Assembly: GCA_001311805.1 (NCBI GenBank)
Contig: BBCA01000042.1
Location: 1 to 26,502 of the forward strand
Source: Lentibacillus juripiscarius JCM 12147
GTDB taxonomy: Bacteria; Bacillota; Bacilli; Bacillales_D; Amphibacillaceae
Direction: 5' to 3'
DNA: 26,502 nt
Translations under genes and position numbers: made by a program
Shown here: one piece after another, positions 17,190 through 25,739 of the stretch
Layout of the letters: the number at the start of each line of letters is the position of its first letter
Position numbering within the stretch: position 1 is the stretch's first letter
The notes under the pieces: model-generated
The model's input: only the letters and a program-made list of their open reading frames with translations
Databases searched by the model: none
Told to the model about the DNA's origin: nothing

Positions 17190-17212
17190 TACCGCCCTTA
17201 TTCAACAATAAC

Positions 17213-17270
17213 CCCTTATACATGGAACAGGCACTAAGTCTTATTCCGGAATGCGCCCGATTGCTTAAAT
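17213..17270 (-). repeat. array repeat copy 8
   Basis: The minus strand carries ATTTAAGCAATCGGGCGC, ATTCCGGAATAAG, TTAGTGCC, then TTCCATGTATAAGGGG. It lies between the 76-aa and the DUF3953 genes. Confidence 0.85.
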
Positions 17271-17328
17271 ATGGACTATCACAAAAATGAATTATTTACC
17301 CTTAGCCTATCTCCATTGCATCCATCAT

Positions 17329-17558
17329 TTACGCATAAACAGAAAAAGACCACACGATTAATAACATACTTACTAATCCCCACACAGTGGCTCCTACAAT
17401 CCACCAAACAACAGGTTTAGTTGATGTCTGTTTGCCCTCCATAACGTCCTTGTTTTCTATTGCTAAAGCAACTCTTTCCTCCATGCTTTTTTCATTGACA
17501 TAAGGACAAAAAATCCTACTAGGATAAAACCAACCGTTATCCAAAGTAACAAATTCAT
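17329..17558 (-). CDS. 76-aa two-span membrane protein (frameshifted)
   Basis: The ATG at 17558 opens MNLLLWITVGFILVGFFVLM, then a charged loop (KSMEERVALAIENKDVMEGK) and a second helix VVWWIVGATVWGLVSMLLIV ending FSVYA. One A is missing from the coding-strand A6 run, without which the frame stops after 31 codons. The ribosome site is weak. The family is not recognised. Repeats lie on both sides. Confidence 0.55.
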
Positions 17559-17647
17559 TTTAACACCCGATTTCTTATAGGTTACTTTCTACCCCAGTTA
17601 TTCTAAATTATGTTGTAATTGAAACCTAGTCTTTTATTCCGCTAAAT

Positions 17648-17709
17648 GGCCCTACAATGGTAAATTGGCAATGTCTTATATTCCAGAAGTGCGCCCAATT
17701 GTTGTTTTC
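17648..17709 (-). repeat. array repeat copy 9
   Basis: The minus strand carries CAACAATTGGGCGC, ACTTCTGGAATATAAG, CATTGCC, then CATTGTAGGGCC. It lies between the 112-aa and 76-aa genes. The right arm is somewhat diverged. Confidence 0.8.
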
Positions 17710-17745
17710 CCAAATCACATTTCTCCTATTCCATAGGCAAGAACA

Positions 17746-18085
17746 CTAAACAAAACTTATTATTGTTAAACCTCCAACTGGAATAGAAAAATTTTTGTTA
17801 TTTTTGAACTCAATGATAGCTGTGGTTGCCCCTCCTAGACACAGCACTAACCATACAGGTATAAACAATGCATCGGCAACGTTTACTGGTAGTAAAGTGT
17901 AACCGCTAGTTAGAAAAAACACCCATTGAAAAATCAATAGTCCTACTACTACATAAGAAATTTTTAAAAGGGCGTTTTCCCTTTTCACTTTTTCTAATAG
18001 CTACAATTGCAGGTACAATAAACATTGAAAGTACAATGACACCTACAATCACTAAAAATATTAATGAAATTGTAATGATTAACAC
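17746..18085 (-). CDS. 112-aa four-span membrane protein (frameshifted)
   Basis: The start is uncertain; GTG at 18085 is the most upstream choice, but it nearly touches GAAAGGAA. The N-terminal part reads LIITISLIFLVIVGVIVLSM. After removing one extra A near 17989 it continues VKRENALLKISYVVVGLLIF, then three further hydrophobic segments, ending SIPVGGLTIISFV. The family is not recognised. It may be the first complete gene of the array as transcribed. Confidence 0.5.
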
Positions 18086-18104
18086 TTCCTTTCATACGCT
18101 ATCT

Positions 18105-18158
18105 TTTAAACAATCTGGCCCGATTATCGAACACAGGTTAATGCTACTCTTCAATTAA
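18105..18158 (-). repeat. array repeat, degenerate copy 10
   Basis: The tail CGGGCCAGATTGTTTAAAAG matches the tail of copy 4, and TTAATTGAAGAG matches the left arm. The central GGGCGC is lost. Confidence 0.45.
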
Positions 18159-18272
18159 TCGTTTCGCTAATAAGACTATATCCCTTTTCAAATCATAAAT
18201 TTATTTTAACATAAAAATTCAGAATGTATTGTGAAATCCAGAAACAATTACGATTTAAAAACTGGTACTACC

Positions 18273-18497
18273 TTAGAAATATGATGTCATTCCAATCATA
18301 TTTCTTGTTGGGTAAGTTTTTCCATCAGCTGATTTATAGGGTTCACAAAAATTGTAAAAGGTCCTCAGTATAGTTAAAGCATATTGGGCGTATTTTGGGT
18401 TTGGGTTAAAATTTACGTAAATATAACTTTTGCCATCACTTCTGGCAGATACAAGGGGTCTTTCGAGAATTGATAATCTCCGTCTGCTTTGTTCCAT
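18273..18497 (-). pseudogene. remnant of an unidentified, possibly transposase-like protein
   Basis: The 74-residue frame has no ribosome site and lies 8 nt after the histidine kinase stop. The block LERPLVSARSDGKSYIYVNF and KYAQYALTILRTFYNFC looks like a conserved C-terminal region, faintly reminiscent of insertion-sequence proteins I cannot name with confidence. It may mark an old mobile-element insertion at the edge of the array. Confidence 0.35.
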
Positions 18498-18505
18498 AAA
18501 TGCAC

Positions 18506-19866
18506 TTACGTATCAACCGTCTCCCCTTGGGGCTTCTGCTTCATTCTTTTAATTCGGACGACCGTCCCGTGTTCACCCGATTCCATATTCCAGTCCAGCC
18601 CCATTTGCCTAACCATCATATCGACAATAGACAACCCAATGCCAACACCTTTTTCACCTGCGTTACCATAAATGCCCGGTCCGTGGTCGGTAATGACAAT
18701 GACATCATAGCCGCTGGCAGACTCTGTTGTCACACCGATGTACCGGCCTTCTTTGGCATAGCGGATGACGTTCTGCAATACGTTGTCCAGGATCCTGTCC
18801 ATCCATAACGGATCAACCAGCCATTCATTCTGTTCAAATGGCCCCAAATTGACATCGATATCAAAGCTTTCCTGCTCAAAAAGCGGATACCAAGCGGCCA
18901 GGGAAGTTCGGACATGACGGAGAATATCCGTTTTTTGAGGCTGATATTTCATTTTGCTTGCCGTTAAAAGAGTGTAGGACATAAGGTTTTCCATCAATCT
19001 GTCAATATGATCAATAGAGCCTTCCAGCCTGTGAAAAGCTTGATAAACGTCATTGGACAAGCCCTCATTAGAGATAGTATCTATCTGCGCCCGCATCTTC
19101 GTTAAAGGCGTTCGCAAGTCGTGTGACAGATTAGCAATCAGCTCACGCCGAAGCTGTTCTTCCTCCTGTTCCCGCTGATGGCTTTCCCGCAGTTCATGAA
19201 CCATATTGTTGAAGGCCGTTTCAAGCTGGCCAATTTCGTCATCCTTTTTTACATGAATCGAAACCGGCAGATTGTCAACGTCCCGTACAGCCATCGCTTT
19301 CTGCAAATACAGCAGTCGTTTTCGGATACGTCTGAAAAAGAAAAGGGACACAATGATAAACAAAATAATCAGTACCAGAGATGTGATGGATAATATCTTA
19401 GTCTTGTCACTGCTCGCATTTTCCATAATCATCCTGGGAATCTGAAAAACGATAAATCCCTGATTATGCTCTTGTCCAAGAAATGCTACGACCGTATATG
19501 GATTGCCGTCATATCGTTCCTTAATAAACTCCGCTGTATAGACCGGATCCCACTCTGCCGGTAAATCTTGCGTAACATTAAGCTCGGCAGACAGATGACC
19601 GTTATCATTCACCCAAAACATAGAGGCTTCCGGATAAGCCTGCTTCCATTCCTTGAATAGTTGCATGACAGTGTCTTCTGTACCATTTTAATCCCACCAG
19701 CATCTTGATGCCACTTATCTTCAATCCCGGCGTAGCCCCGTTCCACATCTTCCACACTTGCATTGAGCCAGATAAAACCCGATATTAGCAGGCTGATCTG
19801 AACAACGAAAAGCGCCATTAGGATTATTAGAAGATATTTTGCCTGCAATGATTTGAAAAATCTCAT
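18506..19866 (-). CDS. two-component sensor histidine kinase (frameshifted)
   Basis: Corrected length is 453 residues. An N-terminal membrane helix (residues ~8-32) is followed by an extracytoplasmic sensor of ~140 residues, a second helix (ILSITSLVLIILFIIVSLFF), a HAMP linker, then the H-box NLSHDLRTPLTK, N-box DNVLQNVIRYAK, G1 DHGPGI and G2 GVGIGLSIV. One base is missing near 19680, splitting off the first 85-residue frame. It overlaps the response-regulator gene by four bases at its start, so the pair is one operon. The stimulus is unknown, but the ABC exporter genes on the same strand beyond the array suggest an antimicrobial peptide. Confidence 0.88.
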
Positions 19867-20529
19867 TTTCTCACCCTGTACCCGATGCCACGAATCGTTT
19901 CAATAATTGCTGGCTGGGCCGGATCCTTTTCGATTTTTTCCCGCAAGTGGCGAATATGGACCATCAATGTCTTGTCACCATCAATATAAGACTCCCCCCA
20001 GACACCTTCATACAGCTGCTCTTTCGTTAGAATCTGATTCAGGTGACGAAGGAAGTAGCTGAAGATCTGGTATTGCTTCCCGGTCAGTTGAATCTCTTTT
20101 TGTTTCATTATTTATAATTTGCAGATCCCGAGTATTGACTGTTAAGTGCTGCAGAAGCAGATCCTCATCCTGCTTGTTAAATCGCCTCAGCAGTACCTCA
20201 ATCCGTGCTGTCAGCTCCTCGGGATGGAAAGGCTTTGTGACATAATCATCGGCAAACTGGAGCCCCTCAATCTTATCTTCTATTGCCGTTCGGGCAGAAA
20301 GCATTAATACCGGCAGATCCTTTCTGGCCTCTTTGATGCGTTTTCCAATCGAAAAACCATCCAGACCTGGCAGCATCACATCAAGAATAATAACATCCGC
20401 TTCCATTATGTAACGATCCGCTTCTTCCCCGGATATTAGCCATGTAACGTCGTAACCGTTCGCCTTCAGAATTCCTGTGACCCATTGTCCAATATCCATC
20501 TCGTCCTCTATGTATATAATCCGAGCCAA
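19863..20529 (-). CDS. OmpR/PhoB-family response regulator (frameshifted)
   Basis: The start is TTG at 20529, 7 nt after AAAGGAAGGA. The receiver domain has acidic pair ED near residue 8, phospho-acceptor Asp in DVIILDVMLPG and Lys in VTKPFHP. The usual GADDY is FADDY here, one residue shorter than normal. The winged-helix DNA-binding domain includes LTGKQYQIF, VWGE and VHIRHLREKIE, ending RGIGYRVRK. One extra A in the run at 20097-20101 breaks the frame. Corrected length is 221 residues. It should be phosphorylated by the adjacent kinase and likely regulates its own operon and possibly the exporter genes. Confidence 0.88.
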
Positions 20530-20559
20530 GTGTATCCTTCCTTTACTATATGACTTCAT

Positions 20560-20588
20560 ATTATAGCAGTCTGTTATTTTTATTTTAA
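20560..20588 (-). promoter_or_regulatory. promoter of the two-component operon
   Basis: On the minus strand TTAAAA (20588-20583), a 17-nt spacer and TATAAT (20565-20560) with a TGC extension. The start codon is about 30 nt downstream. Confidence 0.65.
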
Positions 20589-20678
20589 GTCAAATTTTAT
20601 TTTTTGAGGAGCCATTAATTTTCTTTTTTTTGAAAGTTGTCATAGAATAGAAGTAATGTTATAAAAAGGATGATCTGC

Positions 20679-21719
20679 ATGACGAAGGTACATAGTGAAA
20701 TCACCCAATTCCGCGGCACCCATTATGATTTCGGCTATGCACAGGGGCTCTCGCTTCGTGATTCAGCCGTGCTGCGCAATCGGCAGGACAGCTGGCGCAT
20801 TCGGAAACCCCGATTTCAAACCGATGAACAGGACGCCAAAAGGGCATTTATGCAATTTGCCCCGGGTATCTGGGATGAACTGACCGGTATGCGTGATGCG
20901 CTTGGTGTGCCGATGACGGAAGTACTCCGCGATTTCGGCCATTACCGAGTAAACGCAAAACCAAGCGGCTGTTCCATTTTGACAGGGACTGACTTTATGG
21001 TGCGTAATTACGATTATCAGCCGCAGACGTATGACGGGCGTTACAGCTTCTTTCAGCCAACGGATCGGGGGTATGCCATTGCCGGCCCCGCTTCCCGTGT
21101 CACCGGCCGCATGGATGGCATGAACGAACATGGACTTACCATGGGGTATAACTTCATGCAGCGGCTCAAACCCGGTGACGGCTTTGTCTGTCACATGATT
21201 GGGCGAATGATTCTGGAAACATGCGCCACCGTCGATGATGCCATTCAGCTGCTGAAGGAACTTCCTCACCGCGGTTCGTTCAGCTATGTTGTGTTGGATC
21301 GACATGAAGAAACATACGTCATTGAAGCATCGCCACGATCAGTCGAAGCACGAAAATCCAATGCATGCACGAATCACTTTGAACTGCTCACCCATGAAAA
21401 CCGCCACCATCTCGATGACTCGCGCCGGAGGTTAAACTTAATTCAGCAGGAAAACAGCACGTCCATTGACGCACATGCTGCATTCCGGCTGTTGAATGAT
21501 ACGGACAAAGGGGTATTTTCCGATTTGTACAAAAGCTGGGCAGGCACGATTCATACTACCGCCTACTTTCCAAAAGAACGGAAAGCCTGGTTTGCATTAG
21601 GCGGCAATCAGGAACCAGTTGTATTTGACTTTGCCAACTGGCTGCAAGGGGAGGATATGCAAACGGAATCGGTTCATGGGGAGCTGGATACCCAGCTGGG
21701 GATCGCCAATACGGACTAG
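20679..21719 (+). CDS. C45-family Ntn hydrolase/acyltransferase
   Basis: The product is 346 residues and intact. I chose the ATG at 20679, 8 nt after AAAAGGATG, rather than 20670, which abuts the site. The nucleophile Cys lies in KPSGCSILTG near residue 100, with the Gly-Cys autocleavage context of C45 enzymes (penicillin acyltransferase/carcinine-hydrolase relatives). MVRNYDYQPQTYDGRYSF, DGMNEHGLTMG and CTNHFELL are family blocks. It is transcribed divergently from the two-component operon with ~140 nt between them. A paralogue sits in the array. The substrate is unknown; amide hydrolysis or acyl transfer is expected. Confidence 0.87.
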   Translation: MTKVHSEITQFRGTHYDFGYAQGLSLRDSAVLRNRQDSWRIRKPRFQTDEQDAKRAFMQFAPGIWDELTGMRDALGVPMTEVLRDFGHYRVNAKPSGCSILTGTDFMVRNYDYQPQTYDGRYSFFQPTDRGYAIAGPASRVTGRMDGMNEHGLTMGYNFMQRLKPGDGFVCHMIGRMILETCATVDDAIQLLKELPHRGSFSYVVLDRHEETYVIEASPRSVEARKSNACTNHFELLTHENRHHLDDSRRRLNLIQQENSTSIDAHAAFRLLNDTDKGVFSDLYKSWAGTIHTTAYFPKERKAWFALGGNQEPVVFDFANWLQGEDMQTESVHGELDTQLGIANTD

Positions 21720-21749
21720 TTCTATAACAATAATCGAAAATCAGCTTAG

Positions 21750-21799
21750 AAAAAGTGACATGATTCAGGAAAAATTTCTTTGAATTCATGCCACTTTTT
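21750..21799 (+). terminator. terminator after C45 gene
   Basis: AAAAAGTGACATGA pairs with TCATGCCACTTTTT around an AT-rich loop. The stem is followed by T residues on the plus strand and preceded by A residues, so it may serve both strands. The rest of 21800-21914 holds nothing I can identify. Confidence 0.8.
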
Positions 21800-21914
21800 C
21801 GCGTTTGGCTACGATTATAATTAAAAGAGGTATAGTTGGCAGCTTCCACTGTTTTCTGCCATTTAAGTCACTAATTCTTGAAATCTGCTTGACAGTTTTG
21901 CTGCTTTTACGACC

Positions 21915-22838
21915 TTAGTGTATTAGTGCATCGGTAAACAGTTGCCAGAATTGCTGTGTGTTGAGCTGCTGGGCGAATTGGGCGTTTGGTTTTTGGTCTG
22001 TTCTGCTATCTGCGTCGATAACAGTCATGCCATAAGTGAATTCGCCTTTTGTTTCCACGTCAACCCGCACATTCTCCAGCTGGAACATGGTCGGATCAAT
22101 CAGATATGCAATCGGACACGGATCATGAAGAGCAGCGCCGGCAAATTTCCCTTTGTAAGCACCGGAATAAAAATGAAGCATATCCGTTACGGCCGTTGCT
22201 GCAGGCGTGTTTATCGCTGCCAATTGCTTCATTCGCTCGTCCGTAGCTAGCGCCTGATGGGTTACATCAAGTCCAAACATGGTGATTGGCGTGCCGCTTT
22301 CGAACACTGCTTTTGCAGCCTCGGCATCCGCATAGATATTGAATTCTGCAGCTGGCGTCCGATTGCCGTATGTACCGCCGCCCATCACTGCAATTTCCTT
22401 GATGCGGGAAATTATCCGCGGTTCCTTTCTCATAGCCAGCGCGATATTCGTCAATGGACCTATCGCTGCAATGCTGATATCACCATCTGATGCCATGATC
22501 TTATCAATGAGGACATCAACAGCGTGGGCGTCGACAGTTTGTTTGACCGGCTGTTCTGGAAGGGATGTGCCGTCAAGACCGCTTTTGCCATGCACATGAG
22601 CCGCTTCTAATTTCTCCCTAACCAATGGCCGGTCAGCCCCTTTGGCAACTAACGTGTCGTCAAGACCAGCAAGTTCGCATACACGAAGCGCATTGATCGT
22701 GTTCTTGTCAACACCAACATTACCTGCAACGGTCGTAATCGCCTCTATGCTAAGGTCGCTCACATCGGAAGCCGCTAATAGAATAGCCATAGCATCATCA
22801 TGGCCCGGATCACAATCAATAATCACTTTTTTATTCAT
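21915..22838 (-). CDS. inosine-uridine preferring nucleoside hydrolase
   Basis: This enzyme cleaves the N-glycosidic bond of ribonucleosides to base plus ribose (purine/pyrimidine salvage). The product is 307 residues and intact. The calcium-binding signature DCDPGHDDAMAILLA is at residues 8-22. VMGGG and AEFNIYADAEAA lie mid-protein, and ALHDPCPIAYLI, with the active-site His-Asp, is near residue 240. The start at 22838 follows AGAGGTGACAGG. It appears monocistronic. Confidence 0.93.
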   Translation of the reverse strand: MNKKVIIDCDPGHDDAMAILLAASDVSDLSIEAITTVAGNVGVDKNTINALRVCELAGLDDTLVAKGADRPLVREKLEAAHVHGKSGLDGTSLPEQPVKQTVDAHAVDVLIDKIMASDGDISIAAIGPLTNIALAMRKEPRIISRIKEIAVMGGGTYGNRTPAAEFNIYADAEAAKAVFESGTPITMFGLDVTHQALATDERMKQLAAINTPAATAVTDMLHFYSGAYKGKFAGAALHDPCPIAYLIDPTMFQLENVRVDVETKGEFTYGMTVIDADSRTDQKPNAQFAQQLNTQQFWQLFTDALIH

Positions 22839-23273
22839 CCTGTCACCTCTCGCTCGTAGTGGTTTAACGTCACTCTAATTCCCGTCAGGCGGGGCTATGT
22901 ACACCCGTAAGTGGAATCAGTGCTCTAGTGCTATCATAGCAGAATTTGCAATCATCATATACCTTTTACTTGTAATTAGGTTCTACTAATCCTTGCCCAT
23001 TGTACTCTTCAGCACTACGGTTGCTCTAAGGTAACATAGCCAAAAGCTATTATCTTGCTTTTTATCGCCATATAAGTCACAACGTGATATAGTAACACCT
23101 TGACATATTGAAACGTGACATGGTAAATGCGTGAGGAAAATAAAACAGGATAAATTGTTTAAATTGGAGAAGATGCGTTTAAGGAGTACTTCTTCTTGCT
23201 GTTTTGATTAGTGGGTGAAATGGAGATTCTATATGGTACAAAATACCTTCTTAACCCTGCGAGGTGAAATATA
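22839..23273. other. 435-nt intergenic region with divergent promoters
   Basis: This gap separates the minus-strand nucleoside hydrolase from the plus-strand Fic gene. It holds an extended -10 (minus strand TGCTATGAT, 22938-22933) likely for the hydrolase, a small CCCG/CGGG hairpin near 22878-22890, and the Fic promoter with its direct repeats. I see no convincing gene. Confidence 0.5.
23081..23129 (+). promoter_or_regulatory. Fic promoter with paired direct repeat (operator candidate)
   Basis: TTGACA at 23100-23105 and TAAATG at 23124-23129 are 18 nt apart. The direct repeat AACGTGAYATRGTAA occurs at 23081-23095 and 23112-23126, 31 bp or three helical turns apart. The second copy covers the -10 and the first sits just upstream of the -35, a layout suited to a dimeric repressor. 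Confidence 0.5.
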
Positions 23274-24000
23274 ATGTTTAAACAAATTAATCAAAAAAAG
23301 GATCACCTTGATGCAAAGCGACCCTTGCCAACATATACATTAAGCAGTCTTCGGGAAAAATTACTGCTTGAATGGACCTATAACTCAAATGCCATCGAAG
23401 GAAATACGTTGACGATAAACGAAACAAAAGTTGTACTTGAAGGCATTACAGTCGGCGGGAAAACGATGCGTGAACATCTGGAGGTTATTAATCATCGTGA
23501 CGCTATTACCTATGTAGAAGAAATTGTGAAAAAAACGAACCTTTATCGGAATGGCAGATTAAAAATTTACATCGTTTGGTACTTAAAGAAATCAATGATG
23601 ATTATGCAGGCGCTTATCGCGATCAGCAAGTGTTTATCTCAGGTGCCGAACTTACGCCAGCACCCCCATTTCTTATTAAGGAACAAATGGAACAGCTCAT
23701 GAACTGGTATGAACAGGAAACGAAAAGGTTGCATCCGATTACTCGTGGTGCCATGTTACATGCTATTTTTGTCGGGATCCATCCTTTTATCGATGGGAAT
23801 GGCCGTGTATCACGCTTATTACTAAATTTGGAACTCATGAAAGATGGCTTTCCACCAATGTCATCAAAGTCGAAAATCGATTAGATTATTACGAGGCATT
23901 GGATAAAGCACATACCCAAAAGGACTATGATGATTTTATTCAGTTAGTCGCAAAGGAAGCAGAGGATTCTTTAGACCTGTATTTAAAGGCGGTGGACTGA
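23274..24000 (+). CDS. Fic-family protein (frameshifted)
   Basis: Fic enzymes transfer AMP or other nucleotides to protein hydroxyl groups. The core motif HPFIDGNGRVSRLL is complete (HxFx(D/E)GNGRxxR). SNAIEGN near residue 40 is the N-terminal inhibitory helix motif ([S/T]xxxE[G/N]) of class II Fic proteins, so the enzyme should be self-inhibited. The ribosome site GAGGTGA lies before the ATG at 23274. One T is missing at 23542-23544 and one base near 23855, giving three open pieces. Corrected length is 242 residues, ending LYLKAVD. A strong terminator follows. Confidence 0.88.
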
Positions 24001-24063
24001 AAAAGTTTTGCCGGGTAAAAAGGGAGCTGAGGCTTTGGAAGATGTTATGATTGATATATTAGG

Positions 24064-24095
24064 AAAACTCGGCATTTGCGCAAATGCCGAGTTTT
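24064..24095 (+). terminator. strong terminator after fic
   Basis: This is a perfect 32-nt palindrome: AAAACTCGGCATTTGC and its complement, ending TTTTGCTT. An open frame that begins inside it (24084-24299) has no ribosome site; the region 24100-24310 otherwise shows only the promoter of the next gene. Confidence 0.9.
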
Positions 24096-24312
24096 GCTTA
24101 TAAGTTCTTCCATAATGTATGCTTTCTGACGTTAGAACAAATGAAAAAGAAAATTTTTACTTTAGACGAATCAAGTACGAAAAGTTTATTATCATTAATT
24201 TACGCCAATCTGCATATGGATGTTACATATGATCTATGTCTAAACCAATTAATAACGTTGTTTCATAGTGTCCCTTCGCATGAGGGCTTAAGTAAATAGT
24301 TATCCACATCGC

Positions 24313-24318
24313 TATAAT
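24313..24318 (+). promoter_or_regulatory. -10 of the tubby-like gene
   Basis: TATAAT lies 21 nt before the ATG at 24339, implying a very short leader that still includes AGAGAGGAAG. The -35 is not clear. Confidence 0.4.
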
Positions 24319-24338
24319 AGAAAGAGAGGAAGTCTTAC

Positions 24339-25151
24339 ATGATAGCTGAAATGTACCAGCGGAGAATGAAAGGTACGGTTGTGGCAGCAGTGGCCGTACT
24401 TGCTATTATTGCGGTATGGCTTCTTTTTAACTGGCCACACTCCGGGAAGGATTGGCTAGAGGCATCGGTATTGCTTTTACCATTAGGTTTTATAATTGCA
24501 GTCGGTTTTACGAGCCGGCATAAGTATCATCAGGTCAAGGACATACATGTACCGGAAGCAGTAGTAACTATAACGGAATTAGATCATCTAGTGATAAAAA
24601 AAGATGTGGGCTTTTTCCCGCAGCTGCTTCTGTTTCAGAAAAACGGAACTTTTATCGGCAAGGTTAAACCGGTTCGTGCTCCTTTCTGGCTGTATCCGCT
24701 CGACCTGATTCTCAAGGAGCTAACTTTATTGATCTTTCCAGTGACATATGGTTTTTACACAACCGAGAACCAAAAGCTGTTTACCTTCAGACGAAAAGGA
24801 CTTCTGAATACAACAGTGATGATTTATGCTGAGGATGGAAAGACACTGGGTGTTTATGAACAGACCGATTTAAAAAGTCTCCTGACGATTAAGGGCACCC
24901 TTTATGACCCATCAGGTGAGAAACTGCTCCCGGTGAATGTAAAAGGGTTTTCCGGGGATTTCAGATTAAAAGATGAAGATGGCAAGCAATGGGCGCATTT
25001 TTTCAATGGGTATTTCCCACATGAATACACTAATCTGTTCCGGGATATCGATAATGATATCGTGGACTTGGCAAAAAATCTTGCGGAGAAGGAAAAACAG
25101 CTGCTGATTGCATTGGTTTCCTTTTTATTTGTTCAGAAAAGACAGCGCTAG
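24339..25151 (+). CDS. membrane-anchored tubby-like C-terminal domain protein
   Basis: The product is 270 residues and intact. Two helices at residues ~12-30 and ~40-56 are followed by a ~200-residue beta-rich domain with repeated short strands (LLLFQKNGTFIGKVKP, LFTFRRKGLLNTTVMIYAED, GVYEQTDLKSL). This resembles the tubby/scramblase-like fold found in uncharacterised Bacilli proteins; I assign it from layout only. GAGGAAG precedes the ATG. A 9-bp hairpin follows its stop. Confidence 0.6.
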   Translation: MIAEMYQRRMKGTVVAAVAVLAIIAVWLLFNWPHSGKDWLEASVLLLPLGFIIAVGFTSRHKYHQVKDIHVPEAVVTITELDHLVIKKDVGFFPQLLLFQKNGTFIGKVKPVRAPFWLYPLDLILKELTLLIFPVTYGFYTTENQKLFTFRRKGLLNTTVMIYAEDGKTLGVYEQTDLKSLLTIKGTLYDPSGEKLLPVNVKGFSGDFRLKDEDGKQWAHFFNGYFPHEYTNLFRDIDNDIVDLAKNLAEKEKQLLIALVSFLFVQKRQR

Positions 25152-25165
25152 ATTAAAGAGGGCAA

Positions 25166-25194
25166 AAACGCTTGGATTTCGTATTCAAGCGTTT
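25166..25194 (+). terminator. terminator after tubby-like gene
   Basis: AAACGCTTG pairs perfectly with CAAGCGTTT around an 11-nt loop, followed by AAGTTATTT. The T run is modest. From 25195 to 25343 I see no gene. Confidence 0.65.
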
Positions 25195-25343
25195 AAGTTA
25201 TTTAAAGAAATTTTAAGGGCCTTTGTTAAAAATCAGCTCAATGTTTCTCCGCTCCTTGGAAAAGAAGAACAAGTGGGTTTCTTTTTCGAGGACGTCGCGA
25301 ACTTAGCCTGCCGTCCTTTTATCCTCGTTATTGAACACGCCTT

Positions 25344-25700
25344 CTAATGTTTTATTAAACTCACTTGCTTCCGATGCTTTTGCTTATCAGCAACGTATTT
25401 TCTCGCTTCGGCAGAAAGATGGGTGTTCATTTTTAAATCCAGAGCGACAGCATGAAGCAACTTTGTAACATCCGATACCCGTTCCCAATCTTCCTTTTGA
25501 AGCAGATGAGCAACCAATCTGCCTGCCATATTTTTATCGAAGAAAAGATCTACATATCCGGTTCTTTTTGCAACATCAACTGATAATCTTGCCGTCTTAT
25601 AGCGATAGCTTGTTCCACCGTATTCATGGTAGTTAGCCTCTTTTTGCAATTCTTCCAGAAAATCTCTATATGACACTGTTTCACTCTGTCTCATAAGCAA
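25344..25700 (-). CDS. 118-aa protein downstream of nucleotidyltransferase
   Basis: It starts MLMRQSETVSYRDFLEEL (TTG in the second codon and ATG in the third are also possible after AGGAGG). It is soluble and helix-rich with a basic C-terminus (KYVADKQKHRKQVSLIKH). The family is not recognised. It lies 39 nt after the nucleotidyltransferase on the same strand, so the two are probably one operon and could be functional partners. Confidence 0.6.
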   Translation of the reverse strand: MLMRQSETVSYRDFLEELQKEANYHEYGGTSYRYKTARLSVDVAKRTGYVDLFFDKNMAGRLVAHLLQKEDWERVSDVTKLLHAVALDLKMNTHLSAEARKYVADKQKHRKQVSLIKH

Positions 25701-25739
25701 AATGGCCTCCTATCCAAAATGGTTCCATTGTATATTAAA

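Noticed and set aside
10775..18158. CRISPR array
   Set aside because: The repeats are ~50-60 bp, diverged, and separated by genes of variable length, not by uniform short spacers.
24084..24299. 71-residue plus-strand ORF after fic
   Set aside because: It starts inside the fic terminator palindrome, has no ribosome site and shows no recognisable motif.
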